NCBI RefSeq assembly: GCF_900184935.1
Contig: NZ_FXYE01000002.1
Coordinates: 1,348,501-1,412,500 of the forward strand
DNA from: Actibacterium lipolyticum
GTDB taxonomy: Bacteria > Pseudomonadota > Alphaproteobacteria > Rhodobacterales > Rhodobacteraceae
DNA length: 64,000 nucleotides
Direction of reading: 5' to 3'
How positions within the stretch are numbered: the first letter of the stretch is position 1; each line of letters starts with the position of its first letter. The position numbers were made by a program, and so were the translations under genes. Under the pieces are notes generated by a model. It had not been told where the DNA came from and searched no databases. It worked only from the letters and a program-made list of their open reading frames with translations. Positions 27,752 through 37,198 of the stretch are shown here, piece after piece.

Positions 27752-28423
27752 CTAAGCGTCGGCCTTTCGCCCGCGTGGATCGATGATCATTGCCAAAACC
27801 CACCCGGCAACAAAGCCACCCAAGTGGGTCTGCCAAGCCAGTTGGCCACCCATGACGTACCACAGCACAATATTCAGCAAGATCAGGTAAATAACGACCC
27901 GCACAATCGGCCACAGCCGACGGTGGAATATAAACCGATCAACGTAGTTCCACGATATCAACGCGCCCGCCAATCCGAACAACGCTCCTGACGCGCCCAC
28001 CATCGGCTGCAACGTATCGGCCAGCATCCCAAAGCCCCACGCACCGCCAAGAACCGTGCCCAGATACAAAACCAAGAACCGCAGTTGCCCGACCCGGTCG
28101 ATCACAGCCCGGCCAAGCGAATAGAGCGTAAACATATTCACTGCGAGGTGCAGCAAACCGCCGTGAAGAAACCCGTATGTGAAAAACATCAGGACCGGTT
28201 GAGAGGGATAGTTCGACTTCCAGTCCTGCAACAGGCCCGGCCAGAAGCCGCCCATTTCATATGCCAGATGCCGCAACCGTGCGGTGCCGAAGACATTGAA
28301 ATCTCCGGCTGTTAGGACCCCTTCGATGACAACGCAAATCAGGATCAGAAACAACAACGCGGCCGGAATATCATCGCCGCGCACCCGCAAGGACAGCCCC
28401 GATGATTGTCCTTTTTCCGGCAT
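27752..28423 (-). CDS. Rhomboid-family intramembrane serine protease
   Basis: A 223-residue membrane protein from the ATG at 28423 (AAGGAT upstream; an in-frame GTG at 28444 is an alternative). The catalytic Ser lies in GASGALFG (about Ser145) and the His in WQTHLGGF (about His200); HGGLLHLAVNM forms the second conserved helix. Six hydrophobic spans are visible. It is the last gene of the leftward exosortase operon, 59 bp after xrtD. Whether it is a housekeeping rhomboid or acts with the exosortase on tail-anchored substrates is unknown. Confidence 0.88.
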   Translation of the reverse strand: MPEKGQSSGLSLRVRGDDIPAALLFLILICVVIEGVLTAGDFNVFGTARLRHLAYEMGGFWPGLLQDWKSNYPSQPVLMFFTYGFLHGGLLHLAVNMFTLYSLGRAVIDRVGQLRFLVLYLGTVLGGAWGFGMLADTLQPMVGASGALFGLAGALISWNYVDRFIFHRRLWPIVRVVIYLILLNIVLWYVMGGQLAWQTHLGGFVAGWVLAMIIDPRGRKADA

Positions 28424-28482
28424 ATCGGTCACGATCCTTTTCACGTTTTCAAGTCATCCATTAGGCCCACTGTTCAGCCAGC

Positions 28483-30081
28483 CTATTCAGGAACGAACCG
28501 CGGTAGGCGCTGAAGGCTTTCTTGCATAAAGCTTTGCAGGCGGGCGTCGGCGTTTTCCTCTGGCTCTCCGGGGGCGATCGGTGTGACGAAACGCACCAAC
28601 GCGCCGTCCGAACGCCCACTTCGCAAGCTGTCGTAAAGGACCGAAGCCTTGGCAAGGTAATCGCTTGTCATGCGCTTTCCGCGCTGTTCGAACCAGTAAT
28701 AGACCAACTGGCGCGACACCCCTTTTTCGATGACCGCGCGGTTCACTTCAAAAGTACCGTAAACGGTGCCCGGCACAGATACGCTGTATGGTTCGATGGC
28801 GTATACTTCCCAGCCACCGACCGGCAGACAAACCTCGGGCGAATGAATGCCCGACCCTTCTGTCTGCTTGTCGTAAAAGGCCACGAAGAAGTTCACGAAC
28901 CCATCGCCACCCGCAGATGCAAAGTTAGCGTGGAAATAGTCGTCGGCGGCCAGAACGGCCTCTACATCCGCGTCTAGGCGCGCGCGCGTGCCCGACCAGT
29001 CACCAACCGTATTTGGGAACAACGCAAAGGGATCACGGTCCAGCGGTGGGGCCTCCGGCGGGCTGATGGAAACCCACATCGCCGTCACCGCAGCAGTCAA
29101 ACCCGCCGCGCCGATCATTGCCGCCGAAGAGCGGATACTGAGGATGCGTGCCGCAACGCCGCCCAGCCCCTGAAAATCCATATCAATCGCATCAGCCAGC
29201 GAAAGCGGGTTTGGCGTCAGGCGTTGCAGCGCAATCGCCATCAAGAACAGGATGCCGACGCAGGCAAGGAAGATGACCCACCCCTCGAAGAAGTGCAGAA
29301 AACCTTCGGCCTGTTCGATGCCATAGCTGTTCACCAAGACGCCGATGACCCCGATACGGAACGAATTCATGAACACCGTCAGCGGTGCGGCAGACAACAA
29401 CAGCACAGCCTTGTGCCACATCGGGCCGCGATAAAGGATCGCGAACAGGTACGAAAAGGACAAGATCGGGAAAAGATAACGCAGGCCCGAACAAGCCTCT
29501 GCGACCTGAAGTTTGTAGACCCCCAGATCGATGATGTTCCCTTCCAGATAGACAGAAACACCTGCCAGCGAAACGAACCAGACCCCCAGAACCGACGATA
29601 TCTGCTGAAGGAATATCGATAATTGCCAATACAGGAACTGCGGCAGCGGCAGCATAAAGACCAGATGCAACACCGGCGCCCAATGCGTGATCCCGCGCTT
29701 CCATCCAAAGACCGTCAGAACGACGCCGCCAACCCACAGGATAAAGCCGTAGGTCACGATATCAGGGATGCGGACCAAGTTGCCGAACACTGCAATCGCA
29801 AGCGCAACCCCAATAACAAGGACGCCGGGCCATCGATCCGTCACCGGGGCGTCGGAAGGCGGGGATCGGCGCAGTTCACGCAAGAACAGATAGAGCGAGA
29901 TCAGTGGAATCAACGGGCCGTGGCTGTACTCTGCCGTGCCCCATGCTTTGACCAAGGATACAAAGCCGATCCAAAACACCGGCACAGATACCGCCAGCAA
30001 CAGCCCGAACCAAAAGAGCCCTTGAAGGTTCAGGCCTCTAACACCGTCGGCATGAAGATCCGGCTGTTGAGTTGAATGCAC
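28483..30081 (-). CDS. xrtD: VPLPA-CTERM-specific exosortase XrtD fused to EpsI
   Basis: A 532-residue inner-membrane transpeptidase/protease that removes the C-terminal VPLPA-CTERM anchor and may transfer the protein to another acceptor. The N-terminal 290 residues have eight hydrophobic spans with the catalytic Cys197 in [12 protein letters not shown], Arg242 in NSFRIGVIG and His263 in GFLHFFEG, all three expected residues. The C-terminal 200 residues are an EpsI domain with the motif HSPEVCLP (413-420). This two-domain architecture suits XrtD-type enzymes. The subtype assignment is supported by the one VPLPA-CTERM protein at 41103. It lies downstream of the barrel gene in a leftward exopolysaccharide operon. 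Confidence 0.92.
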   Translation of the reverse strand: MHSTQQPDLHADGVRGLNLQGLFWFGLLLAVSVPVFWIGFVSLVKAWGTAEYSHGPLIPLISLYLFLRELRRSPPSDAPVTDRWPGVLVIGVALAIAVFGNLVRIPDIVTYGFILWVGGVVLTVFGWKRGITHWAPVLHLVFMLPLPQFLYWQLSIFLQQISSVLGVWFVSLAGVSVYLEGNIIDLGVYKLQVAEACSGLRYLFPILSFSYLFAILYRGPMWHKAVLLLSAAPLTVFMNSFRIGVIGVLVNSYGIEQAEGFLHFFEGWVIFLACVGILFLMAIALQRLTPNPLSLADAIDMDFQGLGGVAARILSIRSSAAMIGAAGLTAAVTAMWVSISPPEAPPLDRDPFALFPNTVGDWSGTRARLDADVEAVLAADDYFHANFASAGGDGFVNFFVAFYDKQTEGSGIHSPEVCLPVGGWEVYAIEPYSVSVPGTVYGTFEVNRAVIEKGVSRQLVYYWFEQRGKRMTSDYLAKASVLYDSLRSGRSDGALVRFVTPIAPGEPEENADARLQSFMQESLQRLPRFVPE

Positions 30082-30244
30082 GCGTCACCCTAAAAACTAG
30101 TCCAAGTTGATCAATTTGCCCGAAACGAGCCTGTGTTGGCTATCGCAATTTCAGGCGTTTTTCCAGCCTAACACACTGTGGATCACAGCATTCTGTCCGC
30201 GACCTGAATATGGCCGCAGACAGGGGGCAGGTGTGCCCGTTTAC

Positions 30245-31630
30245 TTAGTTGCGAAGCGAAAAGCGCCGCTCTAGCCCAAGGAACACGGTGTTCGCGCGCG
30301 TGGCGTCGCTGCCCGATTCATTTGCATAGGAATGCTCAAAACCGGTCTGCATGTTCCAATCCTGCGTCAGCGCGTAGTTATAGGACACGCTAAGCGAGGC
30401 ACGTTCCGTGTCGGCAGTACCGGCCGTCAAAGAGTTGACATCAGCATAGGTGAACCGCGCGCCCAAACTGGAACTGGCATTGATTTCGTGCTGATAATTC
30501 ATCGAAAGCTGCGTGCGCAGAATTTCGGAATCATTCGTGTCGGTCAGTGCCGTCTGCGTCAGGTCCGCGATAAAGCGGCCAGCAGGCAGTTCCTGTTCGT
30601 ACGACAGGCCGGCAATGGCACGCGCATCGGTATCTTCGCTATCGGTGACGCCCAGATGAAAGCCCAGCGCGCCGCTGCGCAGTTCCATTTCGCGACCAAG
30701 GGTAAACGTGTTGCGCCGCCCGGTGCTTTCCGCGCGGCTGGTCAAATCGGCACTTAGGTTGCCATTTGCCAGCTCTTGCTGGGCACCAAGACGCAGCGAA
30801 GCCTCATCCACGGAATTTGTCGTGCGCGTACCGTTCACCGTTTCAGACCGGTCGATCATATCTTGGGTCAAACGGCCGGAAAAGCTAAGCGAAGGCGTGG
30901 CGTCATACGCAAAACCCGCGCCGAAATAGACACGTTTGCGTTCAGTGTCGGCCGCGTCTTCCGCAGTGTAAAGGTCGTATCCCGTAAGGGCCTTAAGCTC
31001 TAACACTGGCGAAACCTGAAAACGCATCGCCGCATCAATCGTTTCGCGTTTGTTATCGGTCAGGCTTGGATCTGTCGTATCCGAATAGGTGCGTTTGCGA
31101 AGCCCTGCATCAACCGAAAAACCCAGAGGGCCGTCGATGCCTGTCTCAAACCCAGCTTTGGCGGAGATATAGTTTCGCTTACCGGAATCGACGGTCAGAT
31201 CGGAACTGTCAAAATCCGAATCCAAAATGACAGAGCTGGCGTCTTTTTGGATCACATTCGCACTGAAAGAGAGCCGCGAATTACTGGCCTCTCGCTCATA
31301 GCTCAGGCTGGCGAAGGGGTTTTCGAAGTCAGTGCCGGTGCCACCGTCATCAGCGAAATATCCGAACTGCGCGGCACCGCCGATGCGCAAATCAAACTTT
31401 TCGGCGCGGGTTTGGCTGCTGATCCCGAATGTCAGATCGGTTTGCGCGAACGTGGAAGTTCCCGAAGGGTAGCTTACATTTTCGGAATTGTCACTGACAC
31501 GCAGTGTTTGGGATAGGTCAAGGAAGGCCTCGAACCCGGTTTCCGATGTCTGAGCGCTTGCCCAAAGAATCGGTGTGGCGCTGAGGGCAAGCCCACCAGC
31601 GCCAATAAGAAATCTATGCCGCCACGACAT
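30245..31630 (-). CDS. Outer-membrane beta-barrel protein of the exopolysaccharide locus
   Basis: A 461-residue protein from the ATG at 31630, four bases after the wza-like stop. A signal sequence (RFLIGAGGLALSATPILWASA) is followed by a long run of alternating polar/hydrophobic strands (for example RKRVYFGAGFAYDATPSLSFSGRL, ASLSVSYNYALTQDWNMQTGF) with no cysteine-rich or globular domain, as expected for an outer-membrane barrel. It resembles the GumB/PEP-CTERM-system outer-membrane proteins that accompany exosortase loci. It may support export of the polysaccharide; no pore specificity can be inferred. Confidence 0.8.
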   Translation of the reverse strand: MSWRHRFLIGAGGLALSATPILWASAQTSETGFEAFLDLSQTLRVSDNSENVSYPSGTSTFAQTDLTFGISSQTRAEKFDLRIGGAAQFGYFADDGGTGTDFENPFASLSYEREASNSRLSFSANVIQKDASSVILDSDFDSSDLTVDSGKRNYISAKAGFETGIDGPLGFSVDAGLRKRTYSDTTDPSLTDNKRETIDAAMRFQVSPVLELKALTGYDLYTAEDAADTERKRVYFGAGFAYDATPSLSFSGRLTQDMIDRSETVNGTRTTNSVDEASLRLGAQQELANGNLSADLTSRAESTGRRNTFTLGREMELRSGALGFHLGVTDSEDTDARAIAGLSYEQELPAGRFIADLTQTALTDTNDSEILRTQLSMNYQHEINASSSLGARFTYADVNSLTAGTADTERASLSVSYNYALTQDWNMQTGFEHSYANESGSDATRANTVFLGLERRFSLRN

Positions 31631-31634
31631 CCAA

Positions 31635-32243
31635 CTACTCGAATAGCCTCCGCTCTGGCACGATGATGACATCCCCTTCTGCGAGGATTATGTCGTTCGC
31701 CATGCTCGCCCCTCTGGACAGGGCCTTATAGTTGATTTGATAGATAGCCTCGCGTCCGGTTTGCGGATCACGACGGCGAAGTTGCAGACGTTTTGTTGCT
31801 GCAAATTTTGTAAAACCACCACTTTGAGCAAGGAATTGAAGCAGCGTCGTTCCTGGCGCAACTTCTTTCAGGCCGGGGCCATTCACCTCGCCCATAACAT
31901 ACACATCAATAACCGGTGCCGCAGCTTCGACTTTCGCCGCCGATGTGCGAACTGGAATATTGATTACGGAAACATAAACGTTTGGCTCAGAAGCAAAGTT
32001 TGCCGCGATACCAGCCGTGATAGAACGGCGTACCTGGTTAACGGTTTGCCCGCCAGCACGCAGTGTGCCCGCAAATGGGAAGCTGATGTTTCCATCCGGA
32101 AGCACAAGAACATTCCGGTTAAGGTTAGGGTCTTCAAGCACTTCAACGCGCAGCGTATCGCCCGCGCGGATAGCGTAGTTACCCTGAGCCACCGCAGCAG
32201 TCGCGAACAGCAGCGATAGAAGAACAAGTGCAATGCGTTTCAT
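31635..32243 (-). CDS. Wza-type polysaccharide export outer-membrane protein
   Basis: A 202-residue periplasmic/outer-membrane exporter starting at the ATG at 32243 (GGAG seven bases upstream; ATGs at 32246 also possible). The signal peptide ends at about AVA-QG. The poly-export domain begins NYAIRAGDTLRVEVLEDP and PDGNISFPFAG, then a SLBB-like segment has VYVMGEVNGPGLKEVAPGTTLLQFLAQSGGF. There is no lipobox Cys after the signal peptide, unlike Wza, so it is probably anchored by its partner barrel or stays periplasmic. Operon: downstream of prsT, upstream of the barrel gene. Confidence 0.88.
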   Translation of the reverse strand: MKRIALVLLSLLFATAAVAQGNYAIRAGDTLRVEVLEDPNLNRNVLVLPDGNISFPFAGTLRAGGQTVNQVRRSITAGIAANFASEPNVYVSVINIPVRTSAAKVEAAAPVIDVYVMGEVNGPGLKEVAPGTTLLQFLAQSGGFTKFAATKRLQLRRRDPQTGREAIYQINYKALSRGASMANDIILAEGDVIIVPERRLFE

Positions 32244-32407
32244 CATACGGCTCCACACGTTTAAGCCCTGCGCCCAAACTTTTGATTCCGTCTATGCTAC
32301 GGAAACCCGTTTGGGAGAAGCGATTTCACAATATTTGCCCGGAATTACAGCGTCTTCCAAGCCATTCGTCACGTAGCAGCAACACTTTCGGTTGCAACCA
32401 CGTCAAA

Positions 32408-34846
32408 TTAGTCAGCTTCAATCTTGCGCAAACGCTCTATCTCGGCACGTGCATCTTCGAAGGCCGGGCGCGGGTCATCCCCCGCCACATCAAGCGCTTT
32501 TTGCAGTGTCTTAACCGCTTCATCATAGCGCTTCAGCCCCGCATAGGTCATGCCTAAATGATAAAGTACGAGCGGGTCTTCGCTAAGTGCGGCAGCCGCG
32601 GGCTCCATATGGCGCAAAGCATCGTCATAGTCGCCGCGCTGATACGCGATCCAGCCATAGGTATCCTGATAGGGCGGGAAATCACTGCCGCGCAAACGAC
32701 GCGCAACAGCATAGGCGCGTTGATGGCTTTCTTCGTCTTCGCGAACGGTCGACAGCAGGCTCGCCAAGTTGTTGGCGATCACGCTGGTCGAAGAGTTTTC
32801 GTCATAAAGACGTTCGTAGATGCCGATTGCGGCTTCATAATCGCCCTCACGCTCGAACTGAGTGGCCTTCGCCCACAGCAAGTCACGCGCTGCGGGCAGT
32901 ACGGCCAGCCCCTCCGCCAATGCTTCTTTTGCGGCGTCCAGCTTGCCAGCCCGTGTCAGGGTGCGGACAAGTTCCAACCAAACGCGTTCAGTTGTGTCAT
33001 CCTCTTCCAGCAGCGCGCGGTAACCAACCTCAGCGGCCTCCAACTCTCCGGCACGGCCGTGAACAGCCGCGTCCAAGAAACGCAAGATGCGGTTATCGCC
33101 ATCTTCCTCAAGCAGGGTGTCCAGATAAACCCGCGCGGCGGCAACGTCGTCACGCGCGACATGTGCACGCACAATCGCAATTTGCGCGCTAAGGGTATTG
33201 CCGTCTTCGCGACGCGCCAGATTTTCAAGGAACGACAATGCGTCTTCGTTGCGCTGTTGCCCGTTCAGAATGGCCACCTTGAACTGGTCAGCCGCAGCAG
33301 TGGTTTCTTCCTGCCCCAGCGCGCGAAGCGAACGTTCGACCTGCCCGGCGCGGGGCCAATCCTCTAGCCGGATATAGATTTTACCAAGCTCTACCAAGAT
33401 CGTCGGGTTGGTTGGCGTCAGACGCAAGGAATCCAACAAGACACCCTCAGCAGGCAACACTTTGTCTGTCGCGACCAAGAACTGCGCATACCGAAGGCTT
33501 TCAGCGGGCGCATTGTTTGATGCATCAACAGCCAGCGCCAAAAGCTCGCCTGCCAGCTCGCGGTTACCGTTCCGCAAATGCGCCGACGACATGATGGTCA
33601 TAACCGCAGCGTCATTCGGGTTTTTGTCCAACGCGGCCCTAAGCACGGTAATCGCTTCATCGGCCTGATCAGAATCGATCAACCAGATGGCACGCATTTT
33701 CAGCGCCTCGACCATACCGGGGTCTTCTTCCAGAACGTTGTCCACCAAGGCACGCGCGCCAACGTCGTTGCCCATGGCAACAAGCAGGCGGGCAAGGGTC
33801 ACCTTAATTTCGCGCGTTTGTTCCGAGGGCTCTGCCTTTTCGACGATGTCTTCAAGTTCGGCCAACGCCTCTTCGCGCTTTCCGTCATCGAAATCCAGCG
33901 ACGCACGAAGCGACCGGAAGAGATCCGTATTGGTGCCCTCGGCGATAAAGCCATCCAAGGCGGCACGGCCTTCTGGGTTACCGCGGGTCTGAACCAAGAA
34001 ACGCACGAATGTCGTGCGCGCGGCGTCATCTTTTTCGTTGTCGGTGATCTGGCTGCGCAGGAACGCCTCGGCGCTGTCCAGGTCTTTGCGTGCCATATAG
34101 AAACGGATCAGAAGCGACTTCGCACTTTCATCCTGAGGGAAACGCACGACCATATCGCGCAACTGTGCCTCGACCGCGTCTTCGTCACCACGGCGGTTCA
34201 AGATCTGCAGTCGCTGGCGGTACAGGATCATGTTGTCGGGCGTCAGCTCCAACGCCTCGTCAATCTCGGCCAATGCGCCGGTTTCATCACCTTGGCGCAG
34301 CAGGCCGTCGATCAGAAGGCTGCGCAGGAATGGGTTTTCCGGCAGCGTCTTTTTAAGCGCAAGCGCGTTGTTGAACGCCGCATTTCGGGCTTCGGTGTCT
34401 TCTTCGACAACCGCAGCCCGATAGGCCAGCGCAATGCCAACCACCTGGGCATTCGGATCATCGGGCGTAAGCGCCAACAGCTTGGAACCATGGCGTTCGG
34501 CCTCTTCCCAGTTTTGGCTTTGCATCGCCATTTCGGACAAGGCAAGGCGCGCGGTCGCATCGTCGGGATATTGCTCTACCAATCGCAAGTACTGGCTGAA
34601 CGAGGTGTTGAAATCGCCCGAGTCGCGCAAAAGCTTGGCGTAGGTTTGGCGCGCCTCAAGGTGGCTTCCGTTCAGCTTGAACACATTTCGAAATTCGATC
34701 AGTGCGCGATCAGTATCACCTGATGCCAGATACGAGATGCCCTTTTGAAAGTGCTTCTCGGCGCGTTCGTCAGCAGAATCACACGCTGCCAGCGTGAATA
34801 AGACAGACGCCATCAGAACTGATTGAAGAGCCTTACGAAAAATCAT
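32408..34846 (-). CDS. prsT: PrsT-like TPR lipoprotein of the exosortase system
   Basis: An 812-residue lipoprotein with lipobox LAAC at residues 19-22, followed by about 20 tandem TPR helices (for example KHFQKGISYLASGDTDRALIEF, PDNMILYRQRLQIL, YQRGDYDDALRHMEPAAAALSEDP, LKRYDEAVKTLQKALDV). Long TPR lipoproteins of this type are named PrsT in PEP-CTERM/exosortase loci, where they scaffold export and polymer handling. A 381-residue frame antisense to it is a composition artefact. It follows the initiating sugar transferase gene by about 110 bp and precedes wza. Confidence 0.85.
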   Translation of the reverse strand: MIFRKALQSVLMASVLFTLAACDSADERAEKHFQKGISYLASGDTDRALIEFRNVFKLNGSHLEARQTYAKLLRDSGDFNTSFSQYLRLVEQYPDDATARLALSEMAMQSQNWEEAERHGSKLLALTPDDPNAQVVGIALAYRAAVVEEDTEARNAAFNNALALKKTLPENPFLRSLLIDGLLRQGDETGALAEIDEALELTPDNMILYRQRLQILNRRGDEDAVEAQLRDMVVRFPQDESAKSLLIRFYMARKDLDSAEAFLRSQITDNEKDDAARTTFVRFLVQTRGNPEGRAALDGFIAEGTNTDLFRSLRASLDFDDGKREEALAELEDIVEKAEPSEQTREIKVTLARLLVAMGNDVGARALVDNVLEEDPGMVEALKMRAIWLIDSDQADEAITVLRAALDKNPNDAAVMTIMSSAHLRNGNRELAGELLALAVDASNNAPAESLRYAQFLVATDKVLPAEGVLLDSLRLTPTNPTILVELGKIYIRLEDWPRAGQVERSLRALGQEETTAAADQFKVAILNGQQRNEDALSFLENLARREDGNTLSAQIAIVRAHVARDDVAAARVYLDTLLEEDGDNRILRFLDAAVHGRAGELEAAEVGYRALLEEDDTTERVWLELVRTLTRAGKLDAAKEALAEGLAVLPAARDLLWAKATQFEREGDYEAAIGIYERLYDENSSTSVIANNLASLLSTVREDEESHQRAYAVARRLRGSDFPPYQDTYGWIAYQRGDYDDALRHMEPAAAALSEDPLVLYHLGMTYAGLKRYDEAVKTLQKALDVAGDDPRPAFEDARAEIERLRKIEAD

Positions 34847-34957
34847 CCTGTAATCCCAAGTGCACCGGTTAAATGTTGTAGTTCTGGCTATCTAACAGAA
34901 AGCGCGCGAAAGAAAAATCGCGCGCCTTTCAATTATTTCTGATCGTGAAATGACCGC

Positions 34958-35647
34958 TTAATAGCCAGTTCCGCGCATCACAACTGCAACCGTGCACGCA
35001 ATGATCCACAGATCAAGACGGAACGAAACATCGCGGTCATAAACGGCGTCATATTCGGCGCGGCTTTTAAACTCGCTATCGTTGCGATCAGACACCTGCC
35101 AGTTGCCCGTGATACCGGGGCGCAGCTTGTAGTAGGCCGAACCTGGATAAAGCTCTTGCTGGGAACACATCATGGGGCGTGGGCCAACCAACGACATCTC
35201 GCCACGCAGAACATTCCAAACCTGAGGAAGCTCATCCAAAGAGGTCTTGCGAAGAATGGCGCCCATTCGCGTGATGCGCGGGTCTTTCTTCAGCTTTTGC
35301 GATGCGTTCCATTCTGCCCGGGCTTCGGGGTTGGACGCGAGATATTTTTCAAGAAGTTCATCAGCATCAGGAACCATGGTCCGCAACTTCCACATCTTGA
35401 AGATGCGGCCGTTCTTTCCGACGCGTTTCTGATGATAGAACGGCGTATTGCCATCCAGAGAGACAAGAAGCGCCATGATCAGGATCACAGGAGCAACAAA
35501 CAGCGCGGTCGCCAACACAAACCCAGCATCGAACAACGGCTTCACAACATCGCGATAAATACTTCCCTCACGGTGCTGAAGGGTGACCGGTTTAGAGTTG
35601 GACAGCAACTCTGCCTCTTCCACGTTATTAGGAAAGTTAATCGTCAT
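34958..35647 (-). CDS. Initiating polyprenyl-phosphate glycosyl-1-phosphate transferase (EpsL/WcaJ-type)
   Basis: A 229-residue sugar transferase from the ATG at 35647; an upstream start at 35677 is less likely. It has one membrane helix (DAGFVLATALFVAPVILIMALLVSL) and a catalytic domain with FYHQKRVGKNGRIFKMWKLRTM, KTSLDELPQVWNVLRGEMSLVGPRP and RPGITGNWQVS. This is the C-terminal module of PglC/WcaJ enzymes, transferring a sugar-1-phosphate to undecaprenyl phosphate as the first step of exopolysaccharide assembly. It begins a leftward operon whose next genes are prsT, wza, barrel, xrtD and rhomboid. Confidence 0.92.
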   Translation of the reverse strand: MTINFPNNVEEAELLSNSKPVTLQHREGSIYRDVVKPLFDAGFVLATALFVAPVILIMALLVSLDGNTPFYHQKRVGKNGRIFKMWKLRTMVPDADELLEKYLASNPEARAEWNASQKLKKDPRITRMGAILRKTSLDELPQVWNVLRGEMSLVGPRPMMCSQQELYPGSAYYKLRPGITGNWQVSDRNDSEFKSRAEYDAVYDRDVSFRLDLWIIACTVAVVMRGTGY

Positions 35648-36316
35648 AAACTTTGCACATCGGGCAAATGCCGACACCCTCTATAAGTTTCTGTGGCTCT
35701 GCGTCGCGGTTCATCGGGGCGACGTGGGCACATCGAGATAAAACACTCCCGACACTGAATGGTTACCATCTGGTAAAACCGTTTTCAATTTTAAAGCCCA
35801 CGTCCAAAAGTACACGTCTTCTTCAAGTCTATGTTTTCTATACACTTTAGGCGGCAACCAATTGAGGCAATTTAGTGAAACTTTTTTATCAATGCTCGGA
35901 ATTTGTGGCAAAGCCGTGAAATCGGCAGCAATATGTGAACAATATTATGCAAACGAGCGCATTTACGCCGATATTAGCACACTCAAAACGAATCACTCAG
36001 GAATATGGTTAACGCGAAAAAATACACGTCAAGCGTGTATTCCTTCGAGCAGCTCTGTTTTTGCGCGATTTTCAGCCCATATCATCAGGTAACTGTATAT
36101 TTGCTAATAAAACCAATGGCCTCGGAATCTGCGCGCAAATTCCTTGAAGATAACAAATTGCACAGGTCTACAGACATGCATCACGTGGCGGTATAATAAT
36201 CTGAATATACGATAAGGCTTGTTGAGAGGGTCAGAGCAGTTAGAACGGTATCGCCCGGTTGTGAGGCAACATGCGGACGATACGTTTCCGGATGCAATTT
36301 AGAGTGAGTAAAGACT
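35648..36316. promoter_or_regulatory. Long AT-rich divergent intergenic region of the exosortase locus
   Basis: About 670 bp lie between the leftward sugar transferase operon and the rightward ATPase operon. The stretch is visibly richer in A+T than its neighbours and contains no gene I can support. It should carry both promoters. It includes a hairpin/inverted repeat at 36021-36041. The short frames within it (for example 36005-36196) lack ribosome sites and any recognisable sequence. Confidence 0.55.
36021..36041. repeat. Inverted repeat AATACACG-N5-CGTGTATT
   Basis: A perfect 8-bp inverted repeat with a 5-bp spacer in the divergent promoter region. It could be an operator for a dimeric regulator. 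Read leftward the stem is followed by a T run, so it could also be a weak terminator or attenuator in the leader of the leftward operon. Confidence 0.5.
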
Positions 36317-37198
36317 GTGTCCCGTCAAGGGTTGTACACTGAATTTTATAACCTGAAAGAGCGGCCATTTACGCTCTTGCCTGATCCCGACTTCATTTAT
36401 TGGACGGGTCCTCACAAACGTGCCTTCACGGTTCTGGAATACGCTGTTCTGACGAACGCTCCGATTTCTGTCGTAACCGGTGAAGTTGGCGTCGGCAAAA
36501 CGACGTTGGTTCAGGCGCTGCTTGCGTCTGTAGATGAAGACATCACAATCGGCCTGGTCTCTAACGCGCATGGCGGGCGCGGTGAACTGTTGCGGTGGGC
36601 GCTGAACGCATTCGGCGAAATGCCCGAGCAGGGGCTCGACTACGTTTCCTTGTTTCAGGCTCTGCAGGATTTCATTCTTACCGAATATGCCTCTGGTCGT
36701 CGATGCGTTCTGGTGATCGACGAAGCCCAAAACCTTTCGACCGAAGCGTTGGAAGAGTTGCGCATGCTGACCAACATCAACGCGAACAAAGATGAGCTGC
36801 TTCAGCTGATCCTTGTCGGCCAACCCGAACTTCTGGAACTGATCACCAAGCCCGAGCTTCGCCAATTCGCCCAGCGCGTCGTGGCCAGTTATCACATCCC
36901 GGCGATGACCCGCGAAAGCTTTGATGCCTATGTTAAGCATCGCTTGGTCCATGCAGGCGGTACTGGTGCCGAGTTTTCAGAAGAAGCGCTGGATCGGATT
37001 TACTCCTATTCCGATGGCATCCCGCGCTTGGTGAACAAACTGTGCGACTTTTCCATGGTCTATGCGGCCTCTTCAGGGGAAAAGGTCGTAAGCGAAAAGA
37101 CCGTGCTAGGGGTCATCGATGACTCGATCTTTATCGAGACCCGTAACGAAGAAGTCTTCACAACTGGGCGCGAGCACTCTCACAAGGCAGCCGAATGA
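36317..37198 (+). CDS. ExeA/GspA-like AAA ATPase of the exosortase locus
   Basis: A 293-residue P-loop ATPase of the general-secretion-pathway A type that is the usual companion of exosortase exopolysaccharide loci. It starts at a GTG (SRQGLYTEFYNLKERPFTLLPDPDFIYW), has Walker A GEVGVGKTT at 55-63 and Walker B VLVIDEAQ at 131-138, and a sensor region RQFAQRVVASYHI. Unlike the Aeromonas ExeA it lacks a C-terminal peptidoglycan-binding domain. Its stop overlaps the start of the Wzz-like gene as ATGA, so the two are coupled. Probable role: energising or regulating assembly. Confidence 0.88.
   Translation: MSRQGLYTEFYNLKERPFTLLPDPDFIYWTGPHKRAFTVLEYAVLTNAPISVVTGEVGVGKTTLVQALLASVDEDITIGLVSNAHGGRGELLRWALNAFGEMPEQGLDYVSLFQALQDFILTEYASGRRCVLVIDEAQNLSTEALEELRMLTNINANKDELLQLILVGQPELLELITKPELRQFAQRVVASYHIPAMTRESFDAYVKHRLVHAGGTGAEFSEEALDRIYSYSDGIPRLVNKLCDFSMVYAASSGEKVVSEKTVLGVIDDSIFIETRNEEVFTTGREHSHKAAE

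Noticed and set aside
33578..34723. A 381-codon rightward frame antisense to the TPR lipoprotein
   Set aside because: Its Arg/Gln-rich sequence has no recognisable domain, and the opposite strand encodes clear TPR repeats with a lipobox.
35862..36196. Small frames in the AT-rich intergenic region
   Set aside because: They lack ribosome sites and hydrophobic or domain patterns, and overlap each other; more likely promoter DNA.
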